A stretch of DNA of 19,746 nucleotides from Pyronema omphalodes (taxonomy: Eukaryota > Ascomycota > Pezizomycetes > Pezizales > Pyronemataceae). Position 1 is the first letter of the stretch, and each line of letters begins with the position of its first letter. The notes under the pieces were generated by a model. The model was given only the letters and a program-made list of their open reading frames with translations. It made no database searches and was not told the DNA's origin. Shown piece after piece: positions 1-8,189 of this stretch. The stretch is taken from the NCBI GenBank assembly GCA_024516155.1, contig JAJJXM010000186.1, positions 1-19,746 on the forward strand, in the 5' to 3' direction. The position numbers were made by a program, and so were the translations under genes.

Positions 1-2249
1 CAATACTCTAAATTTTTATGGTCTGACAGTATCCGGATACTGTGTTTTGTCGATTTGCAGTATGTCGACCATTTGTCCAAGGCTTCCACTATTGCCAGGA
101 GCTCCTTATCGTGGATGTCGTAATTGAGCTCCGCCTCTTTTAATTTTCTTGAAAAATAGGCAAGGGGGTGCAGTATGTTGGAGTCGTCGGGTTGTGAGCA
201 GACTGCCCCGATGGCATAGTCTGAGGCGTCTGTTTCCAGGGTGAGTGGCCGCTCCGGGTCGAAATGTTGCAGGATCGGTTGGGATATCATTGCCGTTTTG
301 AGTTGCTCAAAGGCCCGTTGTGTCTCGTCGTTCCACTCCCAGGGTACCTGTTTCTTCGTCAATCGTGTCAATGGCGTGGTGATCTTGCTGAAATCCCGGA
401 TGAATCGACGGTAGAAATTGGCGAACCCAAGGAAACTTTGGACTCCCTTCACATTTACTGGTTCCCTCCATTCCTTAACCGCCCTAATTTTCTCGGGGTC
501 CATCTGCAACCCTGTGGGGGAGATGATGTATCCCAGGTATTCCGTCTTTTTCGTGTGGAATTCACATTTTGAGGGTTTCAGGGTGAGTCCTACGTCCCTT
601 AACCTCTCCAAGACCATGCGGACGTGCTTTCGATGCTCCTCCATATTATCCGAGTAAATCAATATGTCGTCGAGATAGGCGATGCAAAAGATGTCGAGGT
701 AATCACTTAAGACTTCGTTCATCCATCGTTGAAACGAAGCTGGAGCATTTGTCAAACCAAATGGCATCACCAAATACTCGTATAGACCGTACTTGGTACG
801 GAACGCAGTTTTCCATTCATCTCCTGTGGCTATTCGGAGGTTATGGTATGCATCTCGCACATCTAATTTGGTATAGATCTTGGCGTTGGACAGTCTATCC
901 AACGCTTCCCCTATCAGCGGGAGTGGGGTGCGATCCTTGATTGTGATTTCATTGAGTCGTCGGTAGTCGACGCATAACCGTAAGGTACCGTCCTTTTTCT
1001 TAACGAAATGGACTGGGGCTCCCGCTGGAGACGTCGACCGTCGGACCCAACCCCTCTTTTCATTCTCTTCCAAGTAATCCCTCAGTACTCGCAGACGTTC
1101 CTCATCGAGGGCTCGCAGGGGTTCGAACGGCGGAACCTTTCCGTCCATCAAAGGGATCCGGTGGTCATGATGTCGGTGCGGAGGTAACCCTACCGCCTCT
1201 TTTTCCCTGAATACGGAGAGGTAATCTGCATATTCCGGTGGTATTATTTCTTCCAGGGAGTCAGGCTTGCTCTTCCCCGCTCGGATTATGGTACTCGCGA
1301 GTTCCAATTCCCCGGAAGTGGCAATTGATTTGGCGGGAGCGGTTTCCCAGTTCCCCGGTTCTTCCTGGTTGGTTGGTGCAGTAGCAGTTGATTTGGCGGG
1401 AGCGGTTTCCCAGTTCCCCGGTTCCTTTTGGTTGGCTGGCGCTTGCGGGGGTTGCCGCGAAGCGCACTGAGGCGAGTCGGGATCGGCCTCGGTGGATTCC
1501 GCGCGCCTAGATCCCTGTACGCTTTCCATATCCTCGTCCTCCGACTCTTCCACTTCTTCTCCTTCGTCATCTTCTTCTATACTTTCTCCCCAGATCTCTT
1601 GGATGCGAAGCTCATCTTCCTCATCCGTCTGAAGCATCTCCTTCGGTCCTTCCATACCATAGGCGTGCTCCGCTTCCTCATGTATCCGTTGATTATATTC
1701 TTTTTCTGCCCCCCGTTCCGATACGGTCGTGGCATGGGGCGAGGTAGGAAGGCAGTTCTTTCCGCATTTCTCGGAGTTGAAGACAATCCTTCCTTCCTTC
1801 CAGTCGATGCTGGGATTGTGTTTCCGCAACCAAGGCAGTCCCAGGATAATGGGTGCGTTGCCAATGGTAATACAGTGGAGCTTGATGTCTTCCCTATGGT
1901 CGTTGATCACCATGGTCACCATGGCATCGTGGGTTACTGGTCCCCCACCCAATTCCCGTCCGTCTACAGCGAGAACCTTTCGTGTGGTTAATTTTTTCGC
2001 GCAGGGCAATCCCTGCTGTCTCACATATTTTCGATCTATAAAATTCTCCGTGGCCCTGCAGTCGATCATGGCCGTTGTTTGGTATTCTTTCTTATTTCGT
2101 CCGATTAACTTTACTCGCAGGATAATTTTTTCGTTTCTTCCGTATGGTCCTACACTCGAGATTCTATCCGCCGGTCCTGCAGTGGTTGAACTGGTGGGGG
2201 ACAGTTGCCCCAGGAATCCACCTTTTCCTTTTATTCCTGGGGGTTCTCT
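1..2249 (-). CDS. pol: Element A Pol: protease, reverse transcriptase, RNase H (partial)
   Basis: The frame is open without a stop from the frameshift site at 2249 to the left edge (about 749 codons). It has no ATG of its own, so it should be made as Gag-Pol. Domains in order: an aspartic protease with the active-site triplet at 2055-2063 reading D-C-R instead of D-S/C-G; an acidic, variable linker; reverse transcriptase with a VDYRRLNE motif near 970-990 and catalytic YLDD at 666-677; then RNase H with ETDASDY near 215-235 and the SDHKNLEY motif at the edge. The linker holds a 63-bp duplication. The product would copy element RNA into cDNA in cytoplasmic particles. The R in place of G in the protease suggests this copy cannot process its own polyprotein. 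Frame is -1 relative to gag. Confidence 0.92.
1318..1440 (-). repeat. 63-bp tandem duplication inside element A pol linker
   Basis: Two adjacent copies with a period of exactly 63 bp (for example, the same nonamer starts at 1325 and 1388). Each encodes a 21-residue unit containing PGNWETAPAKS. The duplication keeps the frame and lies in the non-conserved linker between protease and reverse transcriptase, so it should be tolerated. Confidence 0.85.
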
Positions 2250-2255
2250 TTTCCC
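2208..2255 (-). promoter_or_regulatory. -1 ribosomal frameshift signal of element A
   Basis: The heptamer G GGA AAA occupies 2255-2249 (minus sense) in the gag frame, which fits the X XXY YYZ rule. After a 6-nt spacer (2248-2243) comes a perfect 10-bp stem: CCCCAGGAAT at 2242-2233 pairs with ATTCCTGGGG at 2217-2208 around a 15-nt loop. The gag stop TAA (2233-2231) lies at the stem-loop junction. Slippage by -1 leads directly into the pol frame. Confidence 0.85.
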
Positions 2256-3289
2256 GACGTCTCACCGAGTCCCTCTTCTACCAATGTAGTTTCCGCTGCT
2301 CTGAATAATTTCTTACTTGGGCACTTCGCAGCGTAGTGTCCCACCTTCCCACAGTTAAAACATTCGTTATTCCGCTTCCGTCTATCCTCCTCCGTCCTAT
2401 CCCTTGGTTTCGGTCGACGAGTGGAATCTAATTCCATTGGTTCGGGGTCGGAGAGTCGAGATTCGTGTCCCTGCCCCTTAAGATGGGGGTGGTGATAGAA
2501 TTGAGGTTCATACCGAGTCCTCAGGGTTCGGAAGTTGAATAGTCGGTTGTCTAACGCTATGGCCTTGTTGGCGAACTCCGTGAGATCCGTTGGTCGTTCA
2601 TCAAGGAGTGCCAACTGTCGTTGGACGTCTGTGTTTAGTCCATCACTGAATTGATCGACGTAGGTCTCGTCATTATATCTTAAATCGGATTTGATCCTTT
2701 GAAATTCGGCCCAGTATGCAGCGGCGGATCGCGCGCCCTGCCTGATCATCTTGAACTTTCTTCTTGCTACTTCTTTTGAGTCGGCTTCCCCGAAAGCCCT
2801 ACTGACAGCAGTCTTAAAGGCCTCCCAGGTCGTGTATACGCTTTTCCCCTCCTTGATGGACGGCTCGATCCATGCCCAAGCGTTACCTCTACAGCGGGAG
2901 CTCGCATAGTTCACCTTTTTCTGTTCGGTGTCGAATCTATTCCCTTCACAATTGAACTTCAGTTCGCATTGCGTCAGGAATGCCCTCAGCTTGGTCCGTT
3001 CGCCGTAGTACAGCTCCGGGTCTTCCACCTTGGGGTTACTGTTTGTCGTGGGGCGATGGAGTTGAATGAGGATCTGGTTCAACTGCTCCTGGGTCATCGT
3101 GACCGGAGTGACAAGTCCCAATCCTGCCGGGGTCGCCATTTCCGCAGGGTCGTCGGTAGAGGTATGGGGGAGTTCGGGTGATTCGGGGGTCTGTGGTCTG
3201 GATGGTTGTTCGGGGGTCACTGGGCTTGCCGATCCGGTCGGTTCTTGTTCGATATGTTCTCCGAGCTTTTTTAGCTGAAAGGACGCCAC
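2231..3289 (-). CDS. gag: Element A Gag: capsid and CCHC nucleocapsid
   Basis: Structural protein that would assemble virus-like particles and bind element RNA. The central region has the retrotransposon gag look (YYGERTKLRAFLTQCELKF, then WAW and AYWAEFQRI segments). Near the C-terminus a zinc knuckle CFNCGKVGHYAAKC fits C-X2-C-X4-H-X4-C. The open frame extends upstream but contains no ATG there: the codon at 3289 is GTG, in a context that would be a good start if it were ATG. The first true in-frame ATG is at 3139 (G at -3 and +4), giving about 302 residues. Either 3139 is the real start or an ATG at 3289 has mutated. The protein ends with TAA at 2231, inside the frameshift cassette. Proline-rich N-terminal part, no membrane segments. 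Confidence 0.88.
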   Translation of the reverse strand: MASFQLKKLGEHIEQEPTGSASPVTPEQPSRPQTPESPELPHTSTDDPAEMATPAGLGLVTPVTMTQEQLNQILIQLHRPTTNSNPKVEDPELYYGERTKLRAFLTQCELKFNCEGNRFDTEQKKVNYASSRCRGNAWAWIEPSIKEGKSVYTTWEAFKTAVSRAFGEADSKEVARRKFKMIRQGARSAAAYWAEFQRIKSDLRYNDETYVDQFSDGLNTDVQRQLALLDERPTDLTEFANKAIALDNRLFNFRTLRTRYEPQFYHHPHLKGQGHESRLSDPEPMELDSTRRPKPRDRTEEDRRKRNNECFNCGKVGHYAAKCPSKKLFRAAETTLVEEGLGETSGKENPQE

Positions 3290-3300
3290 TGTGCGCCTTC

Positions 3301-3345
3301 TTCTGGGTTTTCTGGGTCTTCTGGGTTTTCTGGGTTTTCTGGGTC
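3301..3345. repeat. 9-bp tandem repeat in element A leader
   Basis: Five head-to-tail copies of TTCTGGGTT or TTCTGGGTC (plus sense) at 3301-3309, 3310-3318, 3319-3327, 3328-3336 and 3337-3345. It sits between the primer site and the gag ATG in element A, so it is likely untranslated leader. Confidence 0.85.
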
Positions 3346-3374
3346 TTCGTTCCGCGTTGGGTGTCGTACACAGG

Positions 3375-3384
3375 ACGCAATCAA
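3375..3384 (-). other. Self-priming primer-binding site of element A
   Basis: In minus sense this reads TTGATTGCGT. It is the exact complement of ACGCAATCAA at 3591-3582 in the same LTR, 37 nt downstream of a TATA box, where the transcript is expected to begin. The site lies 2 nt inside the LTR end, the same spacing as in element C. No convincing tRNA 3'-end match was recognised next to the LTR. Confidence 0.7.
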
Positions 3385-3581
3385 ATATCAGAATCCGTAT
3401 CCACGGTTACTGACGACAGGCAGCGCGGGGTTTTCGGCGGCGAGGAGGGCGGCGGCGGGTTAGGTAAGGCTGGTAAGTTGGGAATGGGCAAGGGTTTGTG
3501 GGCTGGGAAATCACAGGTGAGTTTGGAGAGATGGGATATCACAAGGGAACTTTTGTAGATAGGATTGTGGTAAATAGAAAC

Positions 3582-3591
3582 TTGATTGCGT
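3582..3591 (-). promoter_or_regulatory. Predicted transcript start and self-primer of element A
   Basis: Minus-sense ACGCAATCAA, complementary over 10 nt to the primer site at 3375-3384. It starts 37 nt below the TATA box, so it should lie at or very near the RNA 5' end. Confidence 0.6.
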
Positions 3592-3620
3592 GAAGAAATA
3601 AACTACATACAAATTTCCTC

Positions 3621-3628
3621 CTCTTATA
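3621..3628 (-). promoter_or_regulatory. TATA box of element A LTR
   Basis: Minus-sense TATAAGAG at 3628-3621, about 26 nt downstream of a 12-bp dyad and 37 nt upstream of the predicted RNA start. Confidence 0.6.
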
Positions 3629-3653
3629 CTTGTTCCTTCATGACTCGTGACTC

Positions 3654-3679
3654 AGCATTCTCCGCCTGCGGAGAATGCT
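3654..3679. repeat. Perfect 12-bp dyad in element A U3
   Basis: AGCATTCTCCGC (3654-3665) is the exact inverted copy of 3668-3679, separated by two bases. It lies just upstream of the TATA box, so it may be a binding site for a dimeric activator or an RNA/DNA hairpin. Confidence 0.8.
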
Positions 3680-3686
3680 TCCAATG

Positions 3687-3990
3687 CTAACCGCCGTGAT
3701 ACTACATACATGACCAACATTCCCCAACATTTGCCAACCGCCGTAATTCCAAATAAGAAAACAAGATAACTAACCGCCATAATTCCAAATAATAATAACA
3801 AGGAAAGAGTACATACCAAAAGAGACAACTACCGGCTAACCGCCGTGATTCCAAATAGCAAAGAAAGAGTATATACCGCAAGAGATAACTTCCTGGCTAA
3901 CCGCCGTGATTCCAAATAGTAAAGAAAGAGTACATACCAAAAGAGAGAAGTAAAAGATTCCAACAATTTCCTAGCCGCCGTAATACCTAG
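3687..3990. repeat. Degenerate tandem repeats (about 61-66 bp) in element A U3
   Basis: The core CTAACCGCCGTGATTCC recurs, with changes, at 3687, 3734, 3770, 3836, 3897 and 3971. The three central units (from 3770, 3836 and 3897) also share an AAAGAGTAYATACC block. This arrangement in U3 resembles an enhancer array. Confidence 0.85.
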
Positions 3991-4034
3991 AAAAAAACCG
4001 AATAAGAAATAACTCCGAACACATGAAAATCCTC

Positions 4035-4057
4035 GGCAAGGGGCCCAGCCCCTTGCC
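4035..4057. repeat. 10-bp inverted repeat in element A U3
   Basis: GGCAAGGGGC at 4035-4044 is perfectly inverted at 4048-4057 with a 3-nt centre. A second dyad, GGGTGAT/ATCACCC (4101-4107 and 4112-4118), lies nearby. Confidence 0.75.
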
Positions 4058-4840
4058 CTAACCCTATCCCTTCACTTCATGACAGCGTAGCAGGTTGCTA
4101 GGGTGATGACGATCACCCATAGCCCTGCGGTGGTGACGGCGGAGGCCAGGAGCATGTCACGGGAGCGTTGTGACACTCCGTCAGCTATCTCTCCCTTGTT
4201 CTCCGTTACAGAATCAATCATCAAGTCCATCATCACATGGCATGGCACACAACAACAACACAACGGCAACGACACCACAACGGCAACACAACAATACAAC
4301 ACTTCGTCTCGTCAGCCCTGTGCTGTGACATCAAGAGCGTGTCGCGATGTTGGTTGGATGTTCAGAAAGAGTGCGGGCAGGTGTGAGAGTCTTTGATGAG
4401 GTGAAGTCTGTCAACCTGTTGTCTGGACATCATGAGGTCATGCCGGATCTTTAGGAAAGGAGCAATGCGGCTTTTGCATAGTGTGCCTTGACAGAGACCC
4501 TATGGTGCATGTAATGGTCTACGTTTTATACAGTCTTTATATGTTGGCCGAGGGTGGTAAAACAGGTCTATCATTTACATATAGCTTTTTATACATCTGA
4601 TATACCCGTTTATACCACAACAGAAGAAACACAATCGCAGGACTAACAAAAAGATAGAACTTTCTATGAAATATACAACACATGGATTAAACAAAGATGA
4701 ACCATTCAATAATGTCAAAAAAAAATTCGTTGTCAACATAGCACAATACTAGCAAATTCCAAATGATTTGTTGCAATAATGTGGTGCAACGTATTCATTC
4801 AGACCATCACTACTATACCATTAAAAGAAAAAAAAAACAA

Positions 4841-4984
4841 AAACAACAAAAACAACAAAAACAACAAAAACAACAAAAACAACAAAAACAACAAAAACAA
4901 CAAAAACAACAAAAACAACAAAAACAACAAAAACAACAAAAACAACAAAAACAACAAAAACAACAAAAACAACAGAAACAACAA
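4841..4984. repeat. Minisatellite (AAACAACAA)x16
   Basis: Sixteen consecutive 9-bp units with one substitution (A to G) near the right end, bounded by A-rich sequence. It reads as a lysine-glutamine-glutamine run in one frame, but there is no supporting coding context, so it is treated as a simple repeat. Confidence 0.95.
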
Positions 4985-5220
4985 AGAAAATTGAAACAAT
5001 TAAAAATTAAAAGATTGAAAATTTCAAGATCAGGGGATTAAGAGAATAGAGCTCTTGTTGTTCCAATGAAAGCAGATCATTATGTTGGACATCCATTCAA
5101 TGCAGGCAGACATAATCTGGAGGTCATTAGCGGGCTTAAGATCTTCAATCTCAGGCGTTGGCTGTGATTCCTGGACACTCAATTAGTAATGAATTCAGTT
5201 ACGTATGAACAGAATGATAT

Positions 5221-5570
5221 TTATTGCCCCTCCATAAGACGGTGCCTCTGGAAAAACCAGTTCTTGCAGTGCTGAAAAGCTCCCCTCATTTGCCAAGCCA
5301 TGCATTTGACCAACTGGGTTGCGCAGTTCAACCAGTCCACACTACTGTCAATGAAGTGAATTTGGTCGCCGTGCAGTTCTCATTTTCTGACAATCCCCAC
5401 AGTCCATTCTGGCAGTCATTTGAAACTGGTTTGAGCGACTGGGTGGTCGGATATATGTATCTTGCATTGTCATCATTTTGATCGTCCAGGTACGGGTCGG
5501 TATCTGAAGTGCTCGATGACATTCTGTATTTCTTTTTCAATGGTTGTTCCGTACCGTATTGGAAAGACAT
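5221..5570 (-). pseudogene. Possible decayed host gene, function unknown
   Basis: From an ATG at 5570 a minus-strand frame runs 80 codons to a stop at 5328. It has a basic patch (PLKKKYR), a Ser/Thr/Asp-rich stretch and a region with Trp and Cys. Where it weakens (about 5390), a different frame becomes open and reads a Trp/Cys/Gln-rich segment (DWLNCATQLVKCMAWQMRG) to a TAA at 5221. This looks like one coding segment broken by a single frameshift, or joined by a small intron. I do not recognise the family. It may equally be chance open frame in host DNA. Confidence 0.25.
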
Positions 5571-5866
5571 TGAGGAGTAGGATGTTGTCGATGAGGTGGA
5601 TTTAGTATTGTCAACTTAATCTGGGACAGGGGATTGATATACCTCCTCTGAATCTTGTTTGAGGCGGTGCTTCCGGATAGTTCCTGTTCAGCAGGATGTC
5701 ACCTCCCTCTCCTCACTGCCGCACCACAGCCCCCTTGATGTGTGTTTCTGCCAGTGCACCATGGCTCCAAATTACTTTCATCATGACGTCAATGAACAGG
5801 GCCTACACTTGCTGACATCGGCCCGAATCGCTTCTGTCAATGCTGTGGATATTCAACGTGCGGTTG

Positions 5867-6381
5867 TGTCAGGGACTGCGAACGGACGTTCGAGGGGCAC
5901 ACTGAACACTACTGGGAAACGGGGACTAGGCGGGCTCCGAGAGCCGGAACGGAGAGACAAGGACCGAAGTGCTCGACAGACGGCCGGCATACTACAAAAG
6001 GACAGGGACAGGAACAGGAGTGACGTAAGTCTTGACTAAGAGAGAAGGAAATCTTATTAAAGGTCGAGAGAAAGACACAAGACGTTCGATGGAGAACTCA
6101 GTCAACGGGGAGGCAAGCCTCCTTATGTACAAAGGGCGGCCAGCACTCTTGCTGGGCCGTCAACCAACATCGCTACATGATTCGGTTCCATTCTCCATCA
6201 TCTAACCTGCGACACCACAGCTTCTACGGCTTGTGGTACGTTATCCATGATCAATCGATCAATCATCATCAGCGCCACGGCACACACAACAACACATCGA
6301 CAACACAAAACGGCACAACAACGACAACGGCACAACAACGACATCAACAACACAACAGCTCATCAGCCGTGTGCCGTGACA
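5867..6381 (-). repeat. 3' LTR of element D (515 bp)
   Basis: Bounded by TGTCA at 5867-5871 and TGACA at 6377-6381 (plus sense). It is homologous along its whole length to the 525-bp LTRs at 13161 and 19033, but visibly more diverged. The self-primer motif ACGTTCGAT (6082-6090), the TATA-like CTTATG (6122-6127, 37 nt away) and the GGAGGC-AA-GCCTCC hairpin are retained. The AATAAA seen in C has become AATAAG. Confidence 0.92.
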
Positions 6382-6384
6382 GTA

Positions 6385-6390
6385 CCCCCC
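6385..6390 (-). other. Polypurine tract of element D
   Basis: A run of six G in minus sense, three bases from the LTR start. This is the expected plus-strand primer position; C and C2 have seven G at the same place. Confidence 0.7.
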
Positions 6391-6398
6391 TGTTAGGC

Positions 6399-6676
6399 TC
6401 AAGTTCCTACGAGAGGAGAAGGCTTGTCTGGGTACAGTTGATGGAAACTTTCGGCGGCCTCGGGCTCTGACAGGTTCGTTTCTGGTTCCCAAGTCGGGGA
6501 GTCGTGTCCTGTCCATTTGACGAGGTACTGTAGGTTACCTCGGGACCAACGGCTGTCCAGAATTTCGTCGACGAACCATTCTTCCTTGCCGTCTACCACT
6601 ACGGATAGTGGCGCTGGGATCACTTGTCCAGGAAGGGGGTCCGAAGGAGGCGGGTTTAATAGTGATGCAGGGAACG
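6399..6676 (-). pseudogene. pol: Element D Pol C-terminus with chromodomain (fragment)
   Basis: The fragment encodes the end of integrase and a chromodomain (EEWFVDEILDSRWS, then YLVKWTGHDSPTWEPETNLS). Chromodomains at this position steer integration towards particular chromatin. It ends in TGA at 6399-6401; C and C2 have CGA at that codon and read two residues further, so D's stop is probably a CGA-to-TGA change. Upstream of 6676 the open frame continues by chance into the LTR of element B and is not D sequence. Confidence 0.88.
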
Positions 6677-7322
6677 TGTCACACCCTATAATGTGTGAGA
6701 ATAGAATAGGTATCATATATAACGCTATGGAGAATATGGCAAACTCGACAGGAGAATGGATAATTAGGTTAGTATCCCGGGCCGGAACCCCCAGAGGAGC
6801 TCCGGCTAGCCACGTCACGTGTTTCGTGACTTTCCGATAGGACCTCACGAGGATCCCGGCCCGAGGCGTCGAAAACTATTATTCACTGTCAGTTTGGGAG
6901 GATTCAGGACGGACAAGGGGAAAGGAACACTTACCTCAAGGGTGTCGACTTACCCTTGAGACAACTACAAACGACGCTGATGGAGAAAGAGGAAGACGAC
7001 GAAAGGTCACCTCCTTATACCTGAGGAGAGTTCGGCAATACACGGCTACGATAGGGGCTGCATAGGAACAGAGGATTCCAGGAAGATGCAGATGCGGCGC
7101 AGGAGTGTCATCCGGTGTTACTAGTTGGGTGAACAGTGGAGCGAGAGATAAGGCAGAGTCTAGTCAGCGAACATGAGTGGACTGCAGGACAAGAGTCAAC
7201 AGTGCATCAGCATGAGACGACGTCCAGCAGGGAACCCCACTCAGGAAACCTGTTTGATGAAACTGATATGACGCGTCCTTGGGCCTAGAACTGCCAACTT
7301 GGAAACAATACGGCGGTTGCAT

Positions 7323-7358
7323 CCACACCAGGGTGTGGCTGCGCGCAAGTGCGCGCAG
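7323..7358. repeat. Two adjacent perfect dyads in element B U3
   Basis: CCACACC-AG-GGTGTGG (7323-7338) is followed without a gap by CTGCGCGCA-AG-TGCGCGCAG (7339-7358). Both are perfect inverted repeats with the same AG centre. They are likely protein-binding sites or a regulatory hairpin pair. Confidence 0.85.
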
Positions 7359-7796
7359 GTGGGGCACATATGACATCACACAGGAATGTGACGGGGCAGT
7401 GCGCTCCGGTAGGGCATGGTATGCCTTATGATGTCAGCGACCTCTACTTGCAATCGAGATTCTCTAGGGAGATCTATGATGGCGCGACTCATACGATAAA
7501 TGACTCATGCGTCATTATCACAAGAGTTCATGCATGATGCAGTCAGACGGAGTTGCCCTCCGGTGTGACTCATAACCCCAGCACCTCATTGGAAGGTGTG
7601 GTAGTACGGTGAGCTATTTCAAGGATTAATCTGACCAGGGCGAGCATTAAGCCAGTGAGCAATTAATTTAAGTGCGTGCTTAGCATGATGCAAGCCTCAG
7701 CAGATGCGTCACAGCTTTGACCCATGTCTTATCTCCTAAGCTCAGTTTGGCAGTTGGTTCCCCAAGGAAGGCTGGGCGAACTTGTAGACGAACGTC

Positions 7797-7803
7797 TATA
7801 AAA
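7797..7803 (+). promoter_or_regulatory. TATA box of element B
   Basis: TATAAAA followed by a CT-rich tract (7811-7838), which is a common fungal transcription start context. The transcript probably begins near 7825-7835. Confidence 0.7.
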
Positions 7804-8189
7804 CACCCTATGTCTTCCCTCTGTCTCCTCCATCATCATCCATTGATCCTATACGCGACGATACCATATCTACACCAGCGAATACCTCCAAAGACGACCC
7901 TTAAGTTCATTCGGCCTGTGATCGGTTAATTCTCTTCCTAGCTTATCTTTGGAATAAGTTCTTTTAGTTCCTGGGAACGAAGCGTCTGTCTACATCAGGA
8001 CAGAATACTTAAGAGACAACCGGAAAAGCCTCCGCATAGTTAGGACCGTGCCCAGGTTCACACTATAAACTTAAGGCTACAAGCTACCAAGTTTATTAAT
8101 CGACACAAATACGGAAGACCCTCTTCTAGGGCAATACGAAAGCGAAAAACCCTCCAAAACAGTCATAGAAACAATCCAATCAACAAGAA

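Larger units (their letters stand above)
1..4330 (-). mobile_element. Element A: Ty3/gypsy LTR retrotransposon, 3' part off window
   Basis: Reading on the minus strand from 4330 the order is 5' LTR (3386-4330), primer site, gag, -1 frameshift, then pol with protease, reverse transcriptase and RNase H running off the left edge. Integrase and the 3' LTR are not in the window. The first bases of its U3 (TGTCAC, then GCACA, GACGAG with single changes) resemble those of elements C and D, so it is a distant relative. The coding frame is almost undamaged, with one suspicious protease residue. The flanking pentamer TCAAG (4331-4335) is the candidate target-site duplication, unverified because the other side lies outside. 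Confidence 0.93.
3386..4330 (-). repeat. 5' LTR of element A (945 bp)
   Basis: Minus sense begins TGTCACAGCACAGGG at 4330 and ends TGATA at 3386. The expected end would be TGACA, so the terminal repeat appears to carry one C-to-T change. The U3 start aligns with the U3 starts of the C and D LTRs. It contains a CAA-rich stretch (about 4247-4301 in plus sense), several perfect dyads, a block of degenerate tandem repeats, and the promoter. The downstream boundary is set by analogy with element C (LTR, two bases, primer site); there is no second LTR copy here to compare. Confidence 0.72.
4331..5866. other. Flanking non-element DNA between A and D
   Basis: A 1536-bp interval without a convincing gene. 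The left part (to about 5040) is AT-rich and contains a 9-bp minisatellite. The right part holds a possible decayed minus-strand reading frame (5221-5570) and otherwise mixed-composition DNA without clear coding features. It is probably host sequence that was present before D and A inserted. The last five bases, GGTTG (5862-5866), are the candidate target duplication of D. Confidence 0.6.
5867..6676 (-). mobile_element. Element D: 3' remnant of a chromodomain Ty3/gypsy element
   Basis: Consists of a 3' LTR (5867-6381), a polypurine tract and the last part of pol (6399-6676), all clearly homologous to element C. Homology stops abruptly at 6676, where element B's LTR begins with TGTCACACC. The rest of D should therefore lie on the far side of B, outside the window. 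Confidence 0.9.
6677..8189 (+). repeat. 5' LTR plus leader of element B (right LTR edge not defined)
   Basis: 1513 bp without coding potential before gag. The left LTR edge is secure (TGTCACACCC at 6677). The right edge cannot be set because no second LTR is in the window and no clear tRNA primer site was found. A TATA box at 7797-7803 and a downstream CT-rich stretch imply that U3 is about 1.1 kb, with R, U5 and leader after it. U3 holds two adjacent perfect dyads (7323-7358). Confidence 0.7.

Noticed and set aside
3036..3380. Minus-strand frame with a Lys-Thr-Gln repeat overlapping element A gag
   Set aside because: It starts at a TTG, its repeat comes from the 9-bp tandem array, and the remainder is gag in the wrong frame.
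3390..3412. A tRNA-type primer site for element A starting TGG at about 3401
   Set aside because: It is not next to a CA-ended LTR terminus and I could not match it to a tRNA 3' end. The self-priming pair fits the spacing seen in element C better.
3361..4330. Placing the element A LTR edge at a TGTCG near 3362
   Set aside because: It would put the primer site inside the LTR and leave a following sequence with no complement in the LTR and no tRNA-like match.
4763..5041. Open frame encoding a long Lys-Gln-Gln repeat
   Set aside because: It is the translation of the 9-bp minisatellite and all three frames are open for the same reason. There is no coding context outside the repeat.
6399..6848. 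A 149-codon frame that looks like one protein ending in a chromodomain
   Set aside because: Only 6399-6676 is element D. The upstream 50 or so codons are the LTR of element B read by chance.
7880..8130. Self-priming pairs in element B (8-nt match near 7889 and 7948; 7-nt match near 7811 and 8113)
   Set aside because: Matches this short are expected by chance in the space searched, and they do not have the TATA-to-primer spacing seen in A and C.
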